This document shows positions 24,481-37,015 of a stretch of DNA of 64,000 nucleotides, in pieces. The DNA comes from Combretum micranthum (Eukaryota; Streptophyta; Magnoliopsida; Myrtales; Combretaceae): the NCBI GenBank assembly GCA_024138025.1, contig JAMXBD010000641.1:682001-746000 (forward strand), written 5' to 3'. The position numbers and the translations under genes are program-made. Position 1 is the first letter of the stretch. Each line of letters starts with the position of its first letter. The notes beneath the pieces are model-generated. The model worked only from the letters and a program-made list of their open reading frames with translations, ran no database searches and had not been told where the DNA came from.

Positions 24481-24849
24481 TTATAATACATGCGATCTAA
24501 ACCTACCATTCACTCATGTAAATACCTAAAATGTACTCCCTTTTCTCGCTCACTCTAAGAAAATTCTATACCTTATTTCTGGCATAATCACTCACACCAA
24601 TTCCTTCAAGGTGTCCATAAGATCATCTTAAGATAAAATCAAAGTCAATTTCTCATAGTTGTTAGTAAATTTCGTCAGTTTTTCAAATATTTCAATATGA
24701 AACCCTAAAATTGAAAATAGAGTAGATTGACGTATTTAGTTGATAATACATGGTCTTTGGTGTTGATTTGAGTTTGTTAAGCTATGTTGTGATGATTTTG
24801 TAAGCTAACATTTGTTGACTCCCAAACTTGCTTGATAAGTGTTCAACAG

Positions 24850-25460
24850 AATGCCTACATAGGATTGAATATATGGGATTTTGTTCGCTTCATTGTGTAT
24901 GCTCATGGGAATGCTATGACTAGAAGGATGCTGTGACTGGAAAATACAGTTCAGAGTATGATCGAGCTCTAATAAAGAAGGTTTGGATGAGAACTGATAC
25001 TAACTTTACTCAATTTTTTGAGCAAGATATGTGGTAGTGTTGGGGTAAATCCAACTATGGCAGGTGTCTAGATAGTCCATAGACACCCTTATTACATGTC
25101 GAATGGGCTATCTTCATTTTGCTTCCTATTGTAGATGATGAAGGTGTTGAAGACTTGATTGACCAGGCTAAAGAACTTGGTCCAGGTCTATTACAACAGT
25201 TGTATGTGCAGGTACAGTAAAAGGAAAGTCTAGTGTTTTAACTGGGTCCATGCCATCTTAATTGGAACAACTTGAGGTTCCACAAATGGAAGACTAGCAG
25301 AACACTTGTATTAACCCCATTAGTGAGGTTAATGTGCGAAACCAAACTTCACAACAGCAAGGTATGGTGCATCATTCTCCCATGAAGTTTGAAGAGTATG
25401 AGTCGACCCCTGTGGAAGAAGGAATGGTGGAACTTGAAAGGAGAATTGAATAAGAAGTGA
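24850..25460 (+). pseudogene. MULE II transposase, N-terminal fragment
   Basis: Interrupted frames include EYDRALIKKVWMRTDTNFTQ, the segment after it ending VEWAIFILLPIVDDEGVEDL, and an acidic/glutamine-rich stretch to about 25455. This layout resembles the poorly conserved N-terminal part of MuDR-type proteins, but the assignment rests mainly on its position inside the TIRs and on the transposase core that resumes at about 43990. Several stops and frame changes. Gypsy sequence begins somewhere between 25460 and 25700. Confidence 0.5.
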
Positions 25461-26298
25461 AATAGTCATGATTCCCAATTTATATATTTTTTTTCACATG
25501 TGTATTAATGCATATTTTTGCATGTTAGAATAACATTTGAAGTCTAGCACAAAAGTTATGTTAGTGAATAGTATATGTGTTTATGATTGTTTATTTGGAT
25601 GTTAATATGTGTATTATTTATGTTAATATTGTACTTATGTTGATATATGTACTTTGAAGTGGTTAAAAATTTGTTAAACAATGCTTAGTAAATAACTAAA
25701 CATAGCAGGAATTTTCAGACAGAAACAAGCTCAAACACATTGAATTTTTTTTTTTTTTGGCCCAAACCCATGCAAATAAAGCCCTCAACATAGCGGCCCC
25801 TTAAAGTCAACATTAGGATAAGTATAAGCCTCATTTTTAACCAAAAGTACACTCTCCAATACAAACCCAAAAAGCCATACGAATTTCTCTAGTTTTCTTA
25901 CATGTTGTCTTCTCTTGTTCTTTCAAAACTTTGCACTCCAAACCCTTAACAAGGTCAAGATCCCAAGCCCAAGTAATATAAGTTGGTTTAATTGATTTTC
26001 AGCTAGACATGGAGCTTCTTAAGGTATGTATTTGGTTGGTTATATGTTTATTAAGTTGTTTAAGTTTTCTTATGAAATGGAGTTTCATGCCATGAATTGA
26101 GTCTAATGAGCTAAGTGTGCTAGAGGTGTGTTAAGTTGTATTTGGTTGGTTATGGAGCTGGTAGTATGTGCTAAGTAAGTGACTTGAAGTGTAGAGATGT
26201 TTGGAGTTTGAAATAAGAAGTGGTGAGATAGTTTAGAGAAGTTGAATTGGCTAAATAAAGTGTTGAAATATGGATTTGTGTTTGAAATGATAGATATG

Positions 26299-27974
26299 TG
26301 TTGGTCCCAAAAGAATAACCAAGAGGAGGGTGAATTGGTTATTAATAAAATTATACATTTCAAAATTTTAAACAAATTCACACCACTCAGTCACTCAACT
26401 TTAATGGCTTTAAAACTTTCTTCAAAACAATAAACTTAATAAGTATAATCTTTAAACAAAATTCGGATTAATCAACGTCACTTAAATCCACGAAAGATTA
26501 AACAATAAATTCAAAGTTAAATTCCTAGTTTTACTTTCTAATCTATACTCTGCTTAAGAAAATATGTTCCAGTTACTCTTTGATCTACTTTATGAGCGTT
26601 AAGCACAGCTTAGAAAAATAAGTAAAATAAGCACCAAAAGAGAGATAAGAGAGAAGAGAGTGCAAAATTGATTTATAAAGGTTCTGCCTTGAGCGTCAGT
26701 CCTCTCTTCCAGCTCCAAGCTGGGGACCTAGTATTCCACACCGGTATGTTTCACTATATCCAAGAATCAATCAAGTTACAAGTTGTCTTTACCAAAGCAC
26801 TTGGCTACAATGCACTCAGCTTGATTCTCCAAGCTTCTCCTTAAGCTAACAATCAATCTACTGAGTCTACTTGTAACTCTTAATCTCACACAAGGTGAAT
26901 AAATCTAGATCAGAGGAAACAGAATATGAATTCTCAAAATTTTGAACAAATAAGAATAATTAAAGTGATAGTAATTTGCGCAAATGAAGAAGGAAATTCA
27001 TGTTCTCTGTTTGCTTTTTGCTTTTTTCTTTTCACGTGATTGTCCTATCCTTCTATGTTTTTAAGCGTGTATACTTATCCTTGTTTCTTCCAACGGCTAG
27101 GACTTTAAGTGGATAAGCTTGGTTCCTCATATTGTGCATGATTTTAAAATAGGATCAACTTGTTTTAGTCTTCTTCAATCAATAAAATTTAAATGAGTTG
27201 TTATCTTGTTGTTATCTCTTGTTTTGCTCCCATGGATAAGGTTAAGTATCCAACAACTGAGATGATAACCTTAATCTTGAATTTTTGAATTTGATTTGAG
27301 ACGTTGTTGACAAATTTTAACTTATGGTACTTTTCACATGAAAATAGAATTGTGTCTTCTATAATTTTTGAATTCCTCATATGGATAAATATTCATCAGA
27401 CAATTTCCTTGCATATCTGAATCGTGTCTTCTATATTCTCAAAGAAAAACTTGAATAACCTGTAGAAAAGTCTTTCTTATAGATCACGTGATTTTCCTTG
27501 CTATCAAAAACATTATTCTCCCAAAAATAAAGTTTAGCCCGATAAAACTTGAATCCTCATGGATATTTGAACCAACTTAGTGGAACATAATTGAATATAT
27601 TATCCAAATACACTCAACTTTGGAGCTGGGTCTTCAAAATAACGAATCCATCAAGAAAAATCAGGTTTGGAACTTGTTGTTCGTATTTTGTAGCTTTTAC
27701 AAATTTGCAGATCTAGTCTCTGACGTACCTTCTGACTATTTTAAAAAACTTGTAAACTAGCGGAGTACCTTCCGAGTAACCTTCTAGTTGTTCATTTGAT
27801 CCTGAAAAAACTTTCCAAACTTTCTGATATGCATTCTAAATTGAGTTTCTTTTGGACACATTTTCATAAACCAACTTTTATCATATTCAAGTACTGCACA
27901 CATTAATAAATTTGTTAGTAATTACTTAATCCTTTTTTATTATCATCAAAATCATTATTTGAGAGAAACTAACA
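26299..27974 (-). repeat. Copia 3' LTR
   Basis: The left LTR on the plus strand, 1676 bases. It is about as diverged from 35312-36981 as an old insertion would be, with distributed substitutions and short indels. The termini TGTTGG/CTAACA have one mismatch against the CCAACA end of the other LTR. Confidence 0.9.
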
Positions 27975-27988
27975 TTCTCCCCCTTTTT
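27975..27988 (-). promoter_or_regulatory. Copia polypurine tract
   Basis: On the minus strand the sequence abutting the 3' LTR is AAAAAGGGGGAGAA, the purine run that primes plus-strand DNA synthesis in LTR retrotransposons. Its position directly next to the LTR end supports the LTR boundary. Confidence 0.8.
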
Positions 27989-28389
27989 GATGATAACAAA
28001 ACCCATATAAACAAACTAATGATTTTTTTTTTATTTTTGAAAATGTAACTTCAATTTGAATGTTCATCTCATATTTTGTTTACTTATCTCCCCTTTTTTG
28101 TTATCATCATAAAAGTAGACAAAATAAGAAAAACCAATAACAACATATGTAAAACAGTCATTTGTGTTCGACATATAGACTATCTATTACACACCACGAG
28201 CAAAAGAAGTCCACAAAATATGCACATAATAGACATAGAACAAACAGTCCACAAAAAGAAAAACTAAAAACATCAATCCTTTTTAGGTTCAATTTATTTA
28301 ACAGATTTTCGTGCGGTCATCTTTCTTCTTTGGGGAAAAGTGGGTCTAGATGGAGGTGGAACGATGTTTTGCTATTGGAGGAAAGAGAG

Positions 28390-29866
28390 CACTGAAGTGA
28401 TAACTTCAACGGCTGAAAGTTGTGGCTCGAATGGAGGAGCAACAGAGATTTGAGATGGAATTATTGAAAGAACATCAGCAGGTGGGCTTGGTTTTGGAAC
28501 GACATCCTGCATTGGTGAAGAAGAGGGTTGATTGCTTGAAGGATGAGTAGGAGATTGAGGAACTGGAGCTGAAGTGGTAGAAGTAGGACGATCTTGATCA
28601 TTGAACTTGAAATTCTTGAGAGAATCAAGAATTGATTATGTTAAAGACTTTTTAATTCATCCAATTTTTTTTATCAATGATTTGAACAACAACAATTTGA
28701 AAAGATGATTGAGAAGATTCTCCTGGTGGTTTGATCTGTGGTGAATCACTCTCTGATTCACTCATGGTTTGCATTCCTTCTCCTTCTTTTATTTCAAATT
28801 TTCCACCAGTGCAGATTTGATACTTTTTCTTTGATTTTGCAGACATCTTCTCTTTCCCTTTTCGTCTAGAAGAAACATTTTCAACCCCTTAGCAAGAGCC
28901 TTTATCCTTTTCCAATCAAAGTGAATCTTGCTGAATTTTAGATTTCTATACCATGCTCCATCTTTGGAAAACCAGAATTTATCAGAAACTTGTATACCTA
29001 TACGCTTCAAATTCGTTTCCCTAATTCGTTTTAGACTTATTGGTATTTTGAAATCCTTGGGTAAACTAATTTTCTTGAATTTGAAGAACTTCATGAGTAG
29101 ACTGCCATAGGGTCTATTTCCCTGTATTCTCCACATATGCCTTAGAATCATACTAGGCATATCAAGCTTCAATTTCTTCTTAATAGCTAACTTGACTAAG
29201 GCTTCTTCCATAGAAATAGTAGTAGTACTTCCATTTTTTTTTTTTTTGTAAAATACAAACTACTACCACTTTATGTAGCAAACGAATCAGAAGCTCAAAG
29301 TCAGTGGAAAAAATATCTTTTTCTACATAATTGCCCACTCCATCATTTAACTCTCTATAAAGATCATTCTTTTGCATACACAACAACTTTCCATCATCTT
29401 TTTCATCCATCATACTGAAACAATTTATTAAATCTTTCCTTGTAATCTTGATATTCTTCTCAACAACTTTGGATTTTAAAGAAGAATCCTCTAACTAAAC
29501 CAGATTATCATAGAATTCATGAATCAAACTTCCATCAATCAAACCAGCTATATTACAAAGATTCTTATACCCTATCCTATTCAGCCAATGTTCCCAATAA
29601 AATCCATTTGTTTTAAAAAAATTGAAATCAATGAAGGCGCATTCAATTACCTTATTTGAAGTACTTTTTCCTATTTTTGCCATTGGTTCTTTCTTGGCTG
29701 AAGTCGGATCAAGCTTTCGTTTCTTCTTAGTTTGGGGTTTCACTTTAGTAGTCTCTGAACTACTCTCTGACTTAGTGTCTAATTTGGATTTAGGTTCTCC
29801 TAAGTCTTGATTTCCATGTTTCTTGGGAGTTTCTTTCTTGTTTCCTGTTGTTCCATCATCATGCAT
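28390..29866 (-). pseudogene. Extra copia ORF between RNase H and 3' LTR (env-position ORF)
   Basis: Same strand as pol, split over frames beginning at 29866 (MHDDGTTGNKKETPKK). A lysine/serine-rich N-terminal part is followed by FYWEHWLNRIGYKNLCNIAG and a HEFYDNLV motif. Next come segments at 29180-29413 and 28789-29211 (KLDMPSMILRHMWRIQGN, RPYGSLLMKFF) and a proline/serine-rich tail down to about 28390. The FYDNLV-type motif and position resemble the 'putative plant transposon protein' domain found in Sirevirus-like and related elements; an envelope function is not shown, and I see no clear membrane segment. Stops and frameshifts break it at about 29490, 29400-29420 and 29200. Confidence 0.6.
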
Positions 29867-30161
29867 GAGTTTGGATCAAACTTCCCTTAAGGTTCCTTCT
29901 TTTGTAAGAGTTTCATAGACTTCTTTAGAGCTTGTGAGTTCATCTTGTATAGTGATGGTTTCTTTGATTGTTTTTTATTTGAAACCCTTGGAGGCAATAC
30001 ATGAGGATTTTCGTGGAGTCATGCTTAGGGTTTTGATTGGGAAGAAAAGAAAATGAGGAACGAGTGGATTTTTGAAGAAAAGAGAGAGTACAAAGTTTTG
30101 TTGGAGGTTTGGTTGTTATGAGGAATATGAGAAGGTGCAAGATGACTAGCCTTAAATTCCT

Positions 30162-31800
30162 TTACTTGTTTCCCATAAAAATGCCGCCTTTTCCTTTTAT
30201 TATTATTATTATTATTGTTGTTGTTGTTGTTGTTGTTTTCTCGATAATACAAAACAAAACAAAATAATTCAAAATGGATAACATTCCAATTTCATTTCTC
30301 AAGAATTCAAATCTCATTTTATCCATCAGTTTTGTAAAAATATCAGCACACTGATTTTCAGTAGAAAAAAATTCAATATTAATATTTCCATTATTTACAT
30401 GATCCCTAATAAAGTGATGTCTAATTTCTATGTGTTTAGACCTAGAATGATGTACATGATTTTTTGTTAAATTAATTGCACTTGTACTATCACATTTAAT
30501 AGAAACATTTTTATAATTCAATCCATAATCTTGCAATTGTTGTTTTATCCGAAGAATTTGTGTACAACAGTTTCCAATTGAAACATATTCAGCTTCTGCT
30601 ATTGATAAGGCAACTGAATTCTGTTTCTTTAAAGACCAAGAAATCAGTTTGTTTCCTAAGAATTGACAAGTACCAGAAGTATTTTTTCTATCAATTTTGC
30701 ATCCTGCATAATCAGCATCTAAGTACCCAATTAATTCAAAAATTTCATTTTTGGGATACTAGATTCCTAATTTTGCAGTGCATGCAATGTACTTGAAAAT
30801 TCTTTTAACAGCTTTCAAATGTGTTTCAGTTGGATTACTTTGAAATCTTGCACAAATACACACACAAAATAGAATATCTGGTTTAGATGCAGTCAAGTAC
30901 AAAAGAGAACCAATCAAACTTCTATATAACTTCTCATTGACTTTCTTACCTTGAGAATCAAGATCTAACCTGATAGAGGAACTCATTGGTGTAGCCACTT
31001 TTTTTGAATTCTCAAATCCAAACTTTTTCAATATTTGTTTGGTATACTCCTCTTGATGAATGAAAAATCCATCTTTTGATTATTTGATTTGTAAGCCTAA
31101 AAAGAAGTTTAGTTCACCCATCATGGACATCTCAAATTTAGTCTACATAAGCCTTGCAAATTCTTGACAATATTGTTCATTAGTTGATCCAAATATTAAG
31201 TTATCAACATATATTTGTACAACTAATATATCATCATTATAATGCGTTATAAATAAGGTTATGTCAATCGTACCTCTTTGATATCCACTTGAGATGAGAT
31301 ACTCACTAAGTCTCTCATTCCAAGCTCTTGGTGTTTGTTTCAGTCCATACAAAGCTTTTCTTAATTTAAAAACATATTCAGGCTTAAAAGGATCCGCAAA
31401 TCTAGGTGGTTGTTCAACATACGCTTCGTCTTTAATATAACCATTCAAAAATGCACTTTTTACATCCATTTGAAACTACTTAAAGTATTTAAAACAAGCA
31501 TAAGCAAGCAAGAGACATATTGCTTGAAGTCTAGCAACAGGGGCATATGTTTCATCATAGTCTATTCTTCCTTCCTGTGAATATCTTTTAGCTACAAGTC
31601 TTGCTTTATTTCTAACAATTTTTCCATTTCCATCCAGTTTATTCTTAAAAACCCATTTAGTACCTATGATAGATTTATTTTGAGGTCTAGGAACTATAAT
31701 CCAAACATTATTTCTTTAAAATTGACTTAGTTCTTCTTCTATATTACTAGGTTTTATATCATATAACAAAGCAAAGTGATTTTCAAGTTCTTATAATCTA
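30162..31800 (-). pseudogene. Copia reverse transcriptase and RNase H
   Basis: The RT part (31800 down to about 31050) shows TKWVFKNKLDGNGKIVRNKA, MDVKSAFLNGYIKDE, LRKALYGLKQTPRAWNERL and a catalytic-site segment reading IYVDNLIFG. The second aspartate of the usual YVDD is thus asparagine, a change expected to cripple catalysis. The RNase H part (31031 down to about 30285) shows SLIGSLLYLTASKPDI, a diverged CARFQSNPTETHLKAVKRI and, near the end, STSAINLTKNHVHHSRSKHI and HHFIRDHV. Several stops (for example near 31140, 31490 and 30760) interrupt the frame. An (ATT)n/(GTT)n microsatellite at about 30199-30238 follows the domain. Confidence 0.85.
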
Positions 31801-32049
31801 GATCTAGTTCTTGTTCCATATTCTATATCACCAATAATTAAGCTAGGGGGATGTGATGATTTATATTTCCATGCTTTTGAACTTTCAGGATTGTCTATTT
31901 TCAACTCTAGGTTACCTTCTGCCTTACTTTTTGACTTATCAGATTTTAATTCTTCATCCAGACTACCTTCTGCTGTACTTTTTAACTTGGCAGCTTTTTG
32001 CATTTCATTAGGTTTATTCTCTGATTTTGTTTCAGAATTAAGTTTATCA

Positions 32050-33360
32050 TCTTCATGTACAGGTGCAATCACATCATCATCATCAAAATCATCTTTTTAC
32101 TTCATCAATAAAACGCACATTAATAGATTCTTCAACTATTTTTGTTATTTTATTATAAACACGATATGCTTTACTATTTTGTGAATATCCTAGAAAAATT
32201 GCTTCATAAGATCTTTCATCAAATTTTCTATGATTATTTGCATTCTTTTTCACAAAACATGTACATCTAAACACATGAAAATATGAAACAGATGATCTTC
32301 TTCCACGAAACAATTCATATGAAGTTTTTGTAGTGTGTGGTCGAACATATACTCTATTCATTATATAACAAGTAGTTGCAACAGTTTCAACCCAAAAATA
32401 TTCAACTATTCCACTTTCATTTAACATAGAACGTGTTATTTCTTATATTATCCTATTATTTCTTGTATTATCCTATTCTTTTTTTTCAACTACTCCGTTT
32501 TGTTGAGGTGTATATAGTGCTGAAAATTATGATTTATTCCATATTCTTCACAAAAAAGTTATGAAAAAAGCATTCTCAAATCCTTTGCCATGATCAGTTC
32601 TTAAAGAAATGATAGAAAAACCTTCCTCATTTTGAATTTGTTTAGCAAATTTTTGAAACATTTCAAAAGTATCAGATTTGTGTTTTAAAAAGAATACACA
32701 TGTATATCTTGAAAAATCATCTACTATCACAAGTCCATATTTACTTCCTCTTAAACTTAAAGTTCTTGTGGGTCCAAATAAATCAAGATATAAAAGCTCA
32801 AGAGGTCTTTTTGAGATCATATTTTTACTTTTATAAGAAATTGAAACCATCTTATTCTTTAAACAAGTTGCACATTTTACATCATGCTTTATGCTAATTT
32901 TAGGCAAACTAACAACAATATTCTTTTTAGAAAGCTTTTCTAATTGATTGAAATTCACATGACCAAGTTTTTTATGCCAGACATGTATGTTATCATCCAT
33001 GGTCAGAAAACAACATTCAACATTCATATTAGATGGAGTAATTAGATATACATTATTTTTTCTAAATCCTTCAAATAATTTAATTCCTTTAGAATCATAT
33101 GCAAAATATTTATTTTTCTCAAAAGTCATTTGATAGCCTTTATCACACAATTGGCTTATGCTCAAAAGATTATGTTTTAGTCCTTTAACCAAAGAAACAT
33201 TTTCAATCATATAGGGAGGATGACCAATAGTATCTGTCCCAATTATTTTACCACGGTTATCATCACCAAACCTCACATATCCGTTTTCTTTCCATATTAT
33301 GCTAGTGAATAAAGAAGCATTTCTAGTCATATGACCTGAACATCCACTATCTAAATACTA
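32050..33360 (-). pseudogene. Copia protease site and integrase
   Basis: The retropepsin active-site segment DSGCSGHMTRNA lies at about 33350-33310, followed by the GAG-pre-integrase zinc region (VWHKKLGHVNFNQL ... CATCLKNK, about 33000-32840). The integrase core follows (LELLYLDLFGPTRTLSLRGS, VDDFSRYTCVFFL, RTDHGKGFEN), with the catalytic D, D positions visible. The C-terminal part is in another frame (32427-32089: VATTCYIMNRVYVRP, FLGYSQNSKAYRVYN). The frame break near 32430-32550 removes the segment holding the third acidic residue from an open frame. Confidence 0.85.
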
Positions 33361-33411
33361 AGTTTCTTTTATCCGTGCTCCTTGTTCTTGCAAATATGCA
33401 TAAAAAAGTGA

Positions 33412-35260
33412 TCAAACCTTTTTAGGGACCCAAACAAGCTTGGGTCCTTGATAAGTCAAGTTTGTCTTATCTTGTTTCTTAACTTGATGTGTACTGAGCT
33501 TGTTTCTTTTGTAAAAACAATATTTTTCAATATGACTTACTCTATTGCAAAAGAAACACGCATAAAGATGTGTATTATACCTTTGATTTACCTTTTGATG
33601 ATAATTTTGTCTTGGATACTCATTAGTATATACATACCTGTAGTTTATGCTATACCTTCTGATAGGATATTTTTGTTGAGGATATCTTCTTATGTAGCCT
33701 CTGTTGTTACTGTTCATGCTTGTTTTGACAGTTTGTTTAGCATATTTGTTTACAGATTCACGTGCTTTGACAAATACTGTCCTTTTTACATTGCTTGATG
33801 AATTTCCACATTCATATCCAAGTCCATACTTGATAAAAGAAGGTCTTTAACTACTTATAAGCATATTTAGCTTCTTGTCACTCTCATTAAACTTATTAAA
33901 AGTATTCTCAATAGATTGAGACAAATCTTCTACTCTTCCTTTTAAATCTTTAATGTCATTTTTCAAAACATCATTCTCTTTCTTTAAAGTATTGGTTTTA
34001 ACAAACAATTTCTCATTGTTATTCTTTAAAATATCATTCACATAAATAAGTAACTTATTTGTTTGACTTAAAGCATCTTTTTCATTCTTTAAAGCCTTAT
34101 TCTCGGCATCAAATTTAGAGATTTTTGAATCTGCCTTTTTAAGAGCTTTTAGCAGCTTTTTCATCTCATAATACATTTCATTTTCACTCATTTCAACTTC
34201 GGAATCTGAATTTGCCTCGGATGTAGCCATTAACACAAGTTAGCTTCTTCTTTATCTTTACTTGCACTTTTTGATTCGCTTTCTGATGCATCAAAGTCGC
34301 TCCAAGTTGCCATCGTTGCTTGGCCTTTCTTTTTAAACTTCTTCATCTTTTTCTTCAGGATTGGACACTCGTATTTGATGTGACAAGGTTGTTTACATTC
34401 ATAGCAAACAATCTCCTTCCTTTCTTTCTTTTCCTCCTTTTCTTTAAAGCTTTTCCGGCATTAAATTTGTTATACTTATTGTAATTTTTGAACTTCTTAC
34501 CTTACTTAAAAATTGTATTCAATCTTCTTGCAAGCATGCCGACATTCTCCTCTTCATCATTGTTATCATCATCAGAGTCAGATTCTTCAATGGTTACTTT
34601 CCTTGCTTTAAATGCTATTGCTTTTGAATTGCTCTCCTTTTCCTTAGTTGTATTGAGGTGTGATTTATAAGCTAGCAGCTTCTCCCTCAATTGACTAAGT
34701 GTAAGCTTGTTTAAGTCTTGGGCTTCCTCAATTGCTATCTTTTTAGCATCCCATGACTTTGGCAATATGCAGAGTATTTTCCTAACAAGACCAGAATCAT
34801 CCATTTTCTTTCCAAGAGAAGTTAGTTCATTAGTCACAACAGTAAAGTGATTAAAAGCATCCTTGATTTTCTCACCAGGTTTTATTTTGAATAATTCATA
34901 TCGTTGTAATAAAGCATTAATCTTTGTTTCCTTAATGGTACTGGTTCCTTCATATGTATTAGACAAAGTATCCCAAATATCTTTTGTTGTTTCACAAGAG
35001 GAAATTAAATAAAATTCAGATGGAGCTATTGTTGTGAGTAAGAGATTCTTAGCCTTATTATTCTTCTCTATAAGCTTTAGTTCGGCATCAGTGAATCCAG
35101 CTCCATCAGTCATTGCCACTTGAGTATCTCTAAATGCTATCACCTGCCAAGAACCATAGTCATTAGCTATTATGTAAGTAGACATGCGCATTGTCCAATA
35201 CAAATAACTTGTGCCATCAAAATAAGGAGCTCAGTTAATAGCACTATTGTTTTTAGCCAT
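33412..35260 (-). pseudogene. Copia Gag region
   Basis: The start codon is at about 35260. A stop (TGA) falls a few codons in, then the long gag domain runs over 35203-34502 (YWTMRMSTYIIANDYGSW, KDIWDTLSNTYEGTS, LLAYKSHLN). A CCHC zinc knuckle follows near 34420-34370 (CYECKQPCHIKYECP), then a strongly heptad-patterned lysine/asparagine-rich coiled coil (34236-33847) and a second CCHC knuckle (CFFCNRVSHIEKYC, about 33570-33520). Two knuckles around a coiled coil fit the extended gag of Sirevirus-type copia elements. Frame breaks occur near 34490, 34250, 33850 and 33360. Confidence 0.8.
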
Positions 35261-35297
35261 TTTTGAAAAGATCACTCAATTGAAATAAATGACTACT

Positions 35298-35309
35298 GCT
35301 CTAATACCA
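35298..35309 (-). promoter_or_regulatory. Copia primer-binding site (initiator tRNA-Met)
   Basis: On the minus strand TGGTATTAGAGC, two bases from the LTR end, matches the plant initiator tRNA-Met 3' end complement (TGGTATCAGAGC) except for one transition. Confidence 0.85.
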
Positions 35310-35311
35310 AT

Positions 35312-36981
35312 TGTTGGTCCCAAAAGAATAACCAAGAGGACGGTGAATTGGTTATTAATAAAAATCTTTATTTTTCAAAATTTCAAACACCACTTAGTTA
35401 CTCAACTTTAATGGCTTTGAAACTTTCTTCAAATCAATAAACTTAATAAGTAAAATCTTTAAACAAAATTCGGATTAATCAAAGTCACTTAAATCCAAGA
35501 AAGATTACACAATAAATTCAAAGTTAAATTCCCAGTTTTACTTTCTGATCTACTCTTTGCTTAAGAAAATATGTTCCAGTAACTCTTTGATCTACTTTCT
35601 GAGCGTTAAGTACAGCTAAGCAAAATAAGTAAAATAAGCATGAATTAAAGAGAGATAAGAGAGAAGAGAGTGCAAAATCGATTTATAGAGATTCCATCTT
35701 GAGCGTCAGTCCTCTTTTCTAGCTTCAAGCCAGGGATATGGTATTCCACACCGGTATGTTCCACTATAACCAAGAAGCAATCAAGTTACAAGTTGTCTTT
35801 GCCAAAGTACTTGGCTACCATGCGCTCAACTTGATTCTCCAAGCTTCTCCTTAAGCTCACAATCAATCTACTGAGTCTACTAGTAACTCTCAATCTCACA
35901 CAAAGTGAATAAATCTAGGTCAGAGGAAAATAGAATGTGAATCCTCAAAATTTCAAGCAAATAAGAACAATTAAAGTAACAATAATTTGCGCAAATGAAG
36001 AAGGAAATTCGTTTTCTCTGTTTGCTTTTTGCTTTTCACGTGATTGTCCTATCCTTCTCTGTTTTTGGGTGCGTATACTTATCCTTGTTTCTTCCAATAT
36101 CTAGGACTTTAAGTGGATAAGCTTGGTTCCTGATATTGTGTGTGATTTTAGAATAGGATCAGCTTGTTTTAGTCTTCTTCAATTTGCAAAATTTGAATGA
36201 GTTGTTATCTTGTTGCTGTTATCTCGTGTTTTGCTCCCATGGATAAGGTTGAGTATCCAACAGCTGAGATGATAAACTTAATCTTGAATTTTTGAATTTG
36301 ATTTGAGATGTTGTTGACGAAGTTTAACTTGTGGTACTGTTCACATGAAAATAGGATTATATCTTCTATAAATTTTGAATTTTTTATATGGATAAATATT
36401 CACAAGATAATTTCCTTGCATATTTGAATCGTGTCTTCTATATTCCCAAAGAAAAACTTGAATAACCTGTAGAAAAGTCTTTCTTATAGATCACGTGATT
36501 TTCCTTGCTATCAAAAACATTATTCTCCCAAAAATAAAGTTTAGCCCGATAAAACATGAATCCTCATGGATATTTGAACCAACTTAGTGGAACATAATTG
36601 AATATATTATCCAAATACACTCAACTTTGAAGCTGGGTCTTCAAAATAACGAATCCATCAAGAAAAATCAGGTTTGGAACTTGGTGTTCGTATTTTGCAG
36701 CTTTTACAAATTTGCAAGTGTAGTCTCTGATGTACCTTCTGACTATTTTATAAAACTTGTAAACCAGCGAAGTACCTTCTGAGTAACCTTTTGATTGTTC
36801 ATTTGTTCTTGAAAAAAATTTCCAAACTTTCTGATATACGTTTTGAATTGAGTCTCTTTTAAACACATTTTCATAAACCAACTTTTGTCATATTTAAGTA
36901 CTATACACTTTAATAAATTTGTTAGTAATTACTTAATCCTTTTTTGTTATTATCAAAATCATTATTTGAGATAAACCAACA
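35312..36981 (-). repeat. Copia 5' LTR
   Basis: The right LTR on the plus strand, 1670 bases, termini TGTTGG and CCAACA. It is more like the third LTR at 57964-59629 than like its own partner (shared CATGAATTAAAGAGAG and GTAACAATAATTTGCGC stretches), because that third copy arose by duplication of this side of the insertion. Confidence 0.9.
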
Positions 36982-37015
36982 ATATGGATGTTTGATGAGT
37001 TTGAAGTAAAGAATA

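Larger units (their letters stand above)
26299..36981 (-). mobile_element. Full-length Ty1/copia retrotransposon, Sirevirus-like
   Basis: Two LTRs in direct orientation (26299-27974 and 35312-36981) begin TGTTGGTCCC and end AACTAACA or AACCAACA. The 5-bp target duplication ATATG is exact (26294-26298 and 36982-36986). Reading on the minus strand: PBS next to the right LTR, gag, protease, integrase, RT, RNase H, an extra 3' reading frame, and a polypurine tract next to the left LTR. The order PR-INT-RT-RH is diagnostic of copia. Length 10.7 kb, with an extra ORF after RNase H as in Sirevirus-type elements. Many stops and frameshifts make it defective. Confidence 0.92.
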
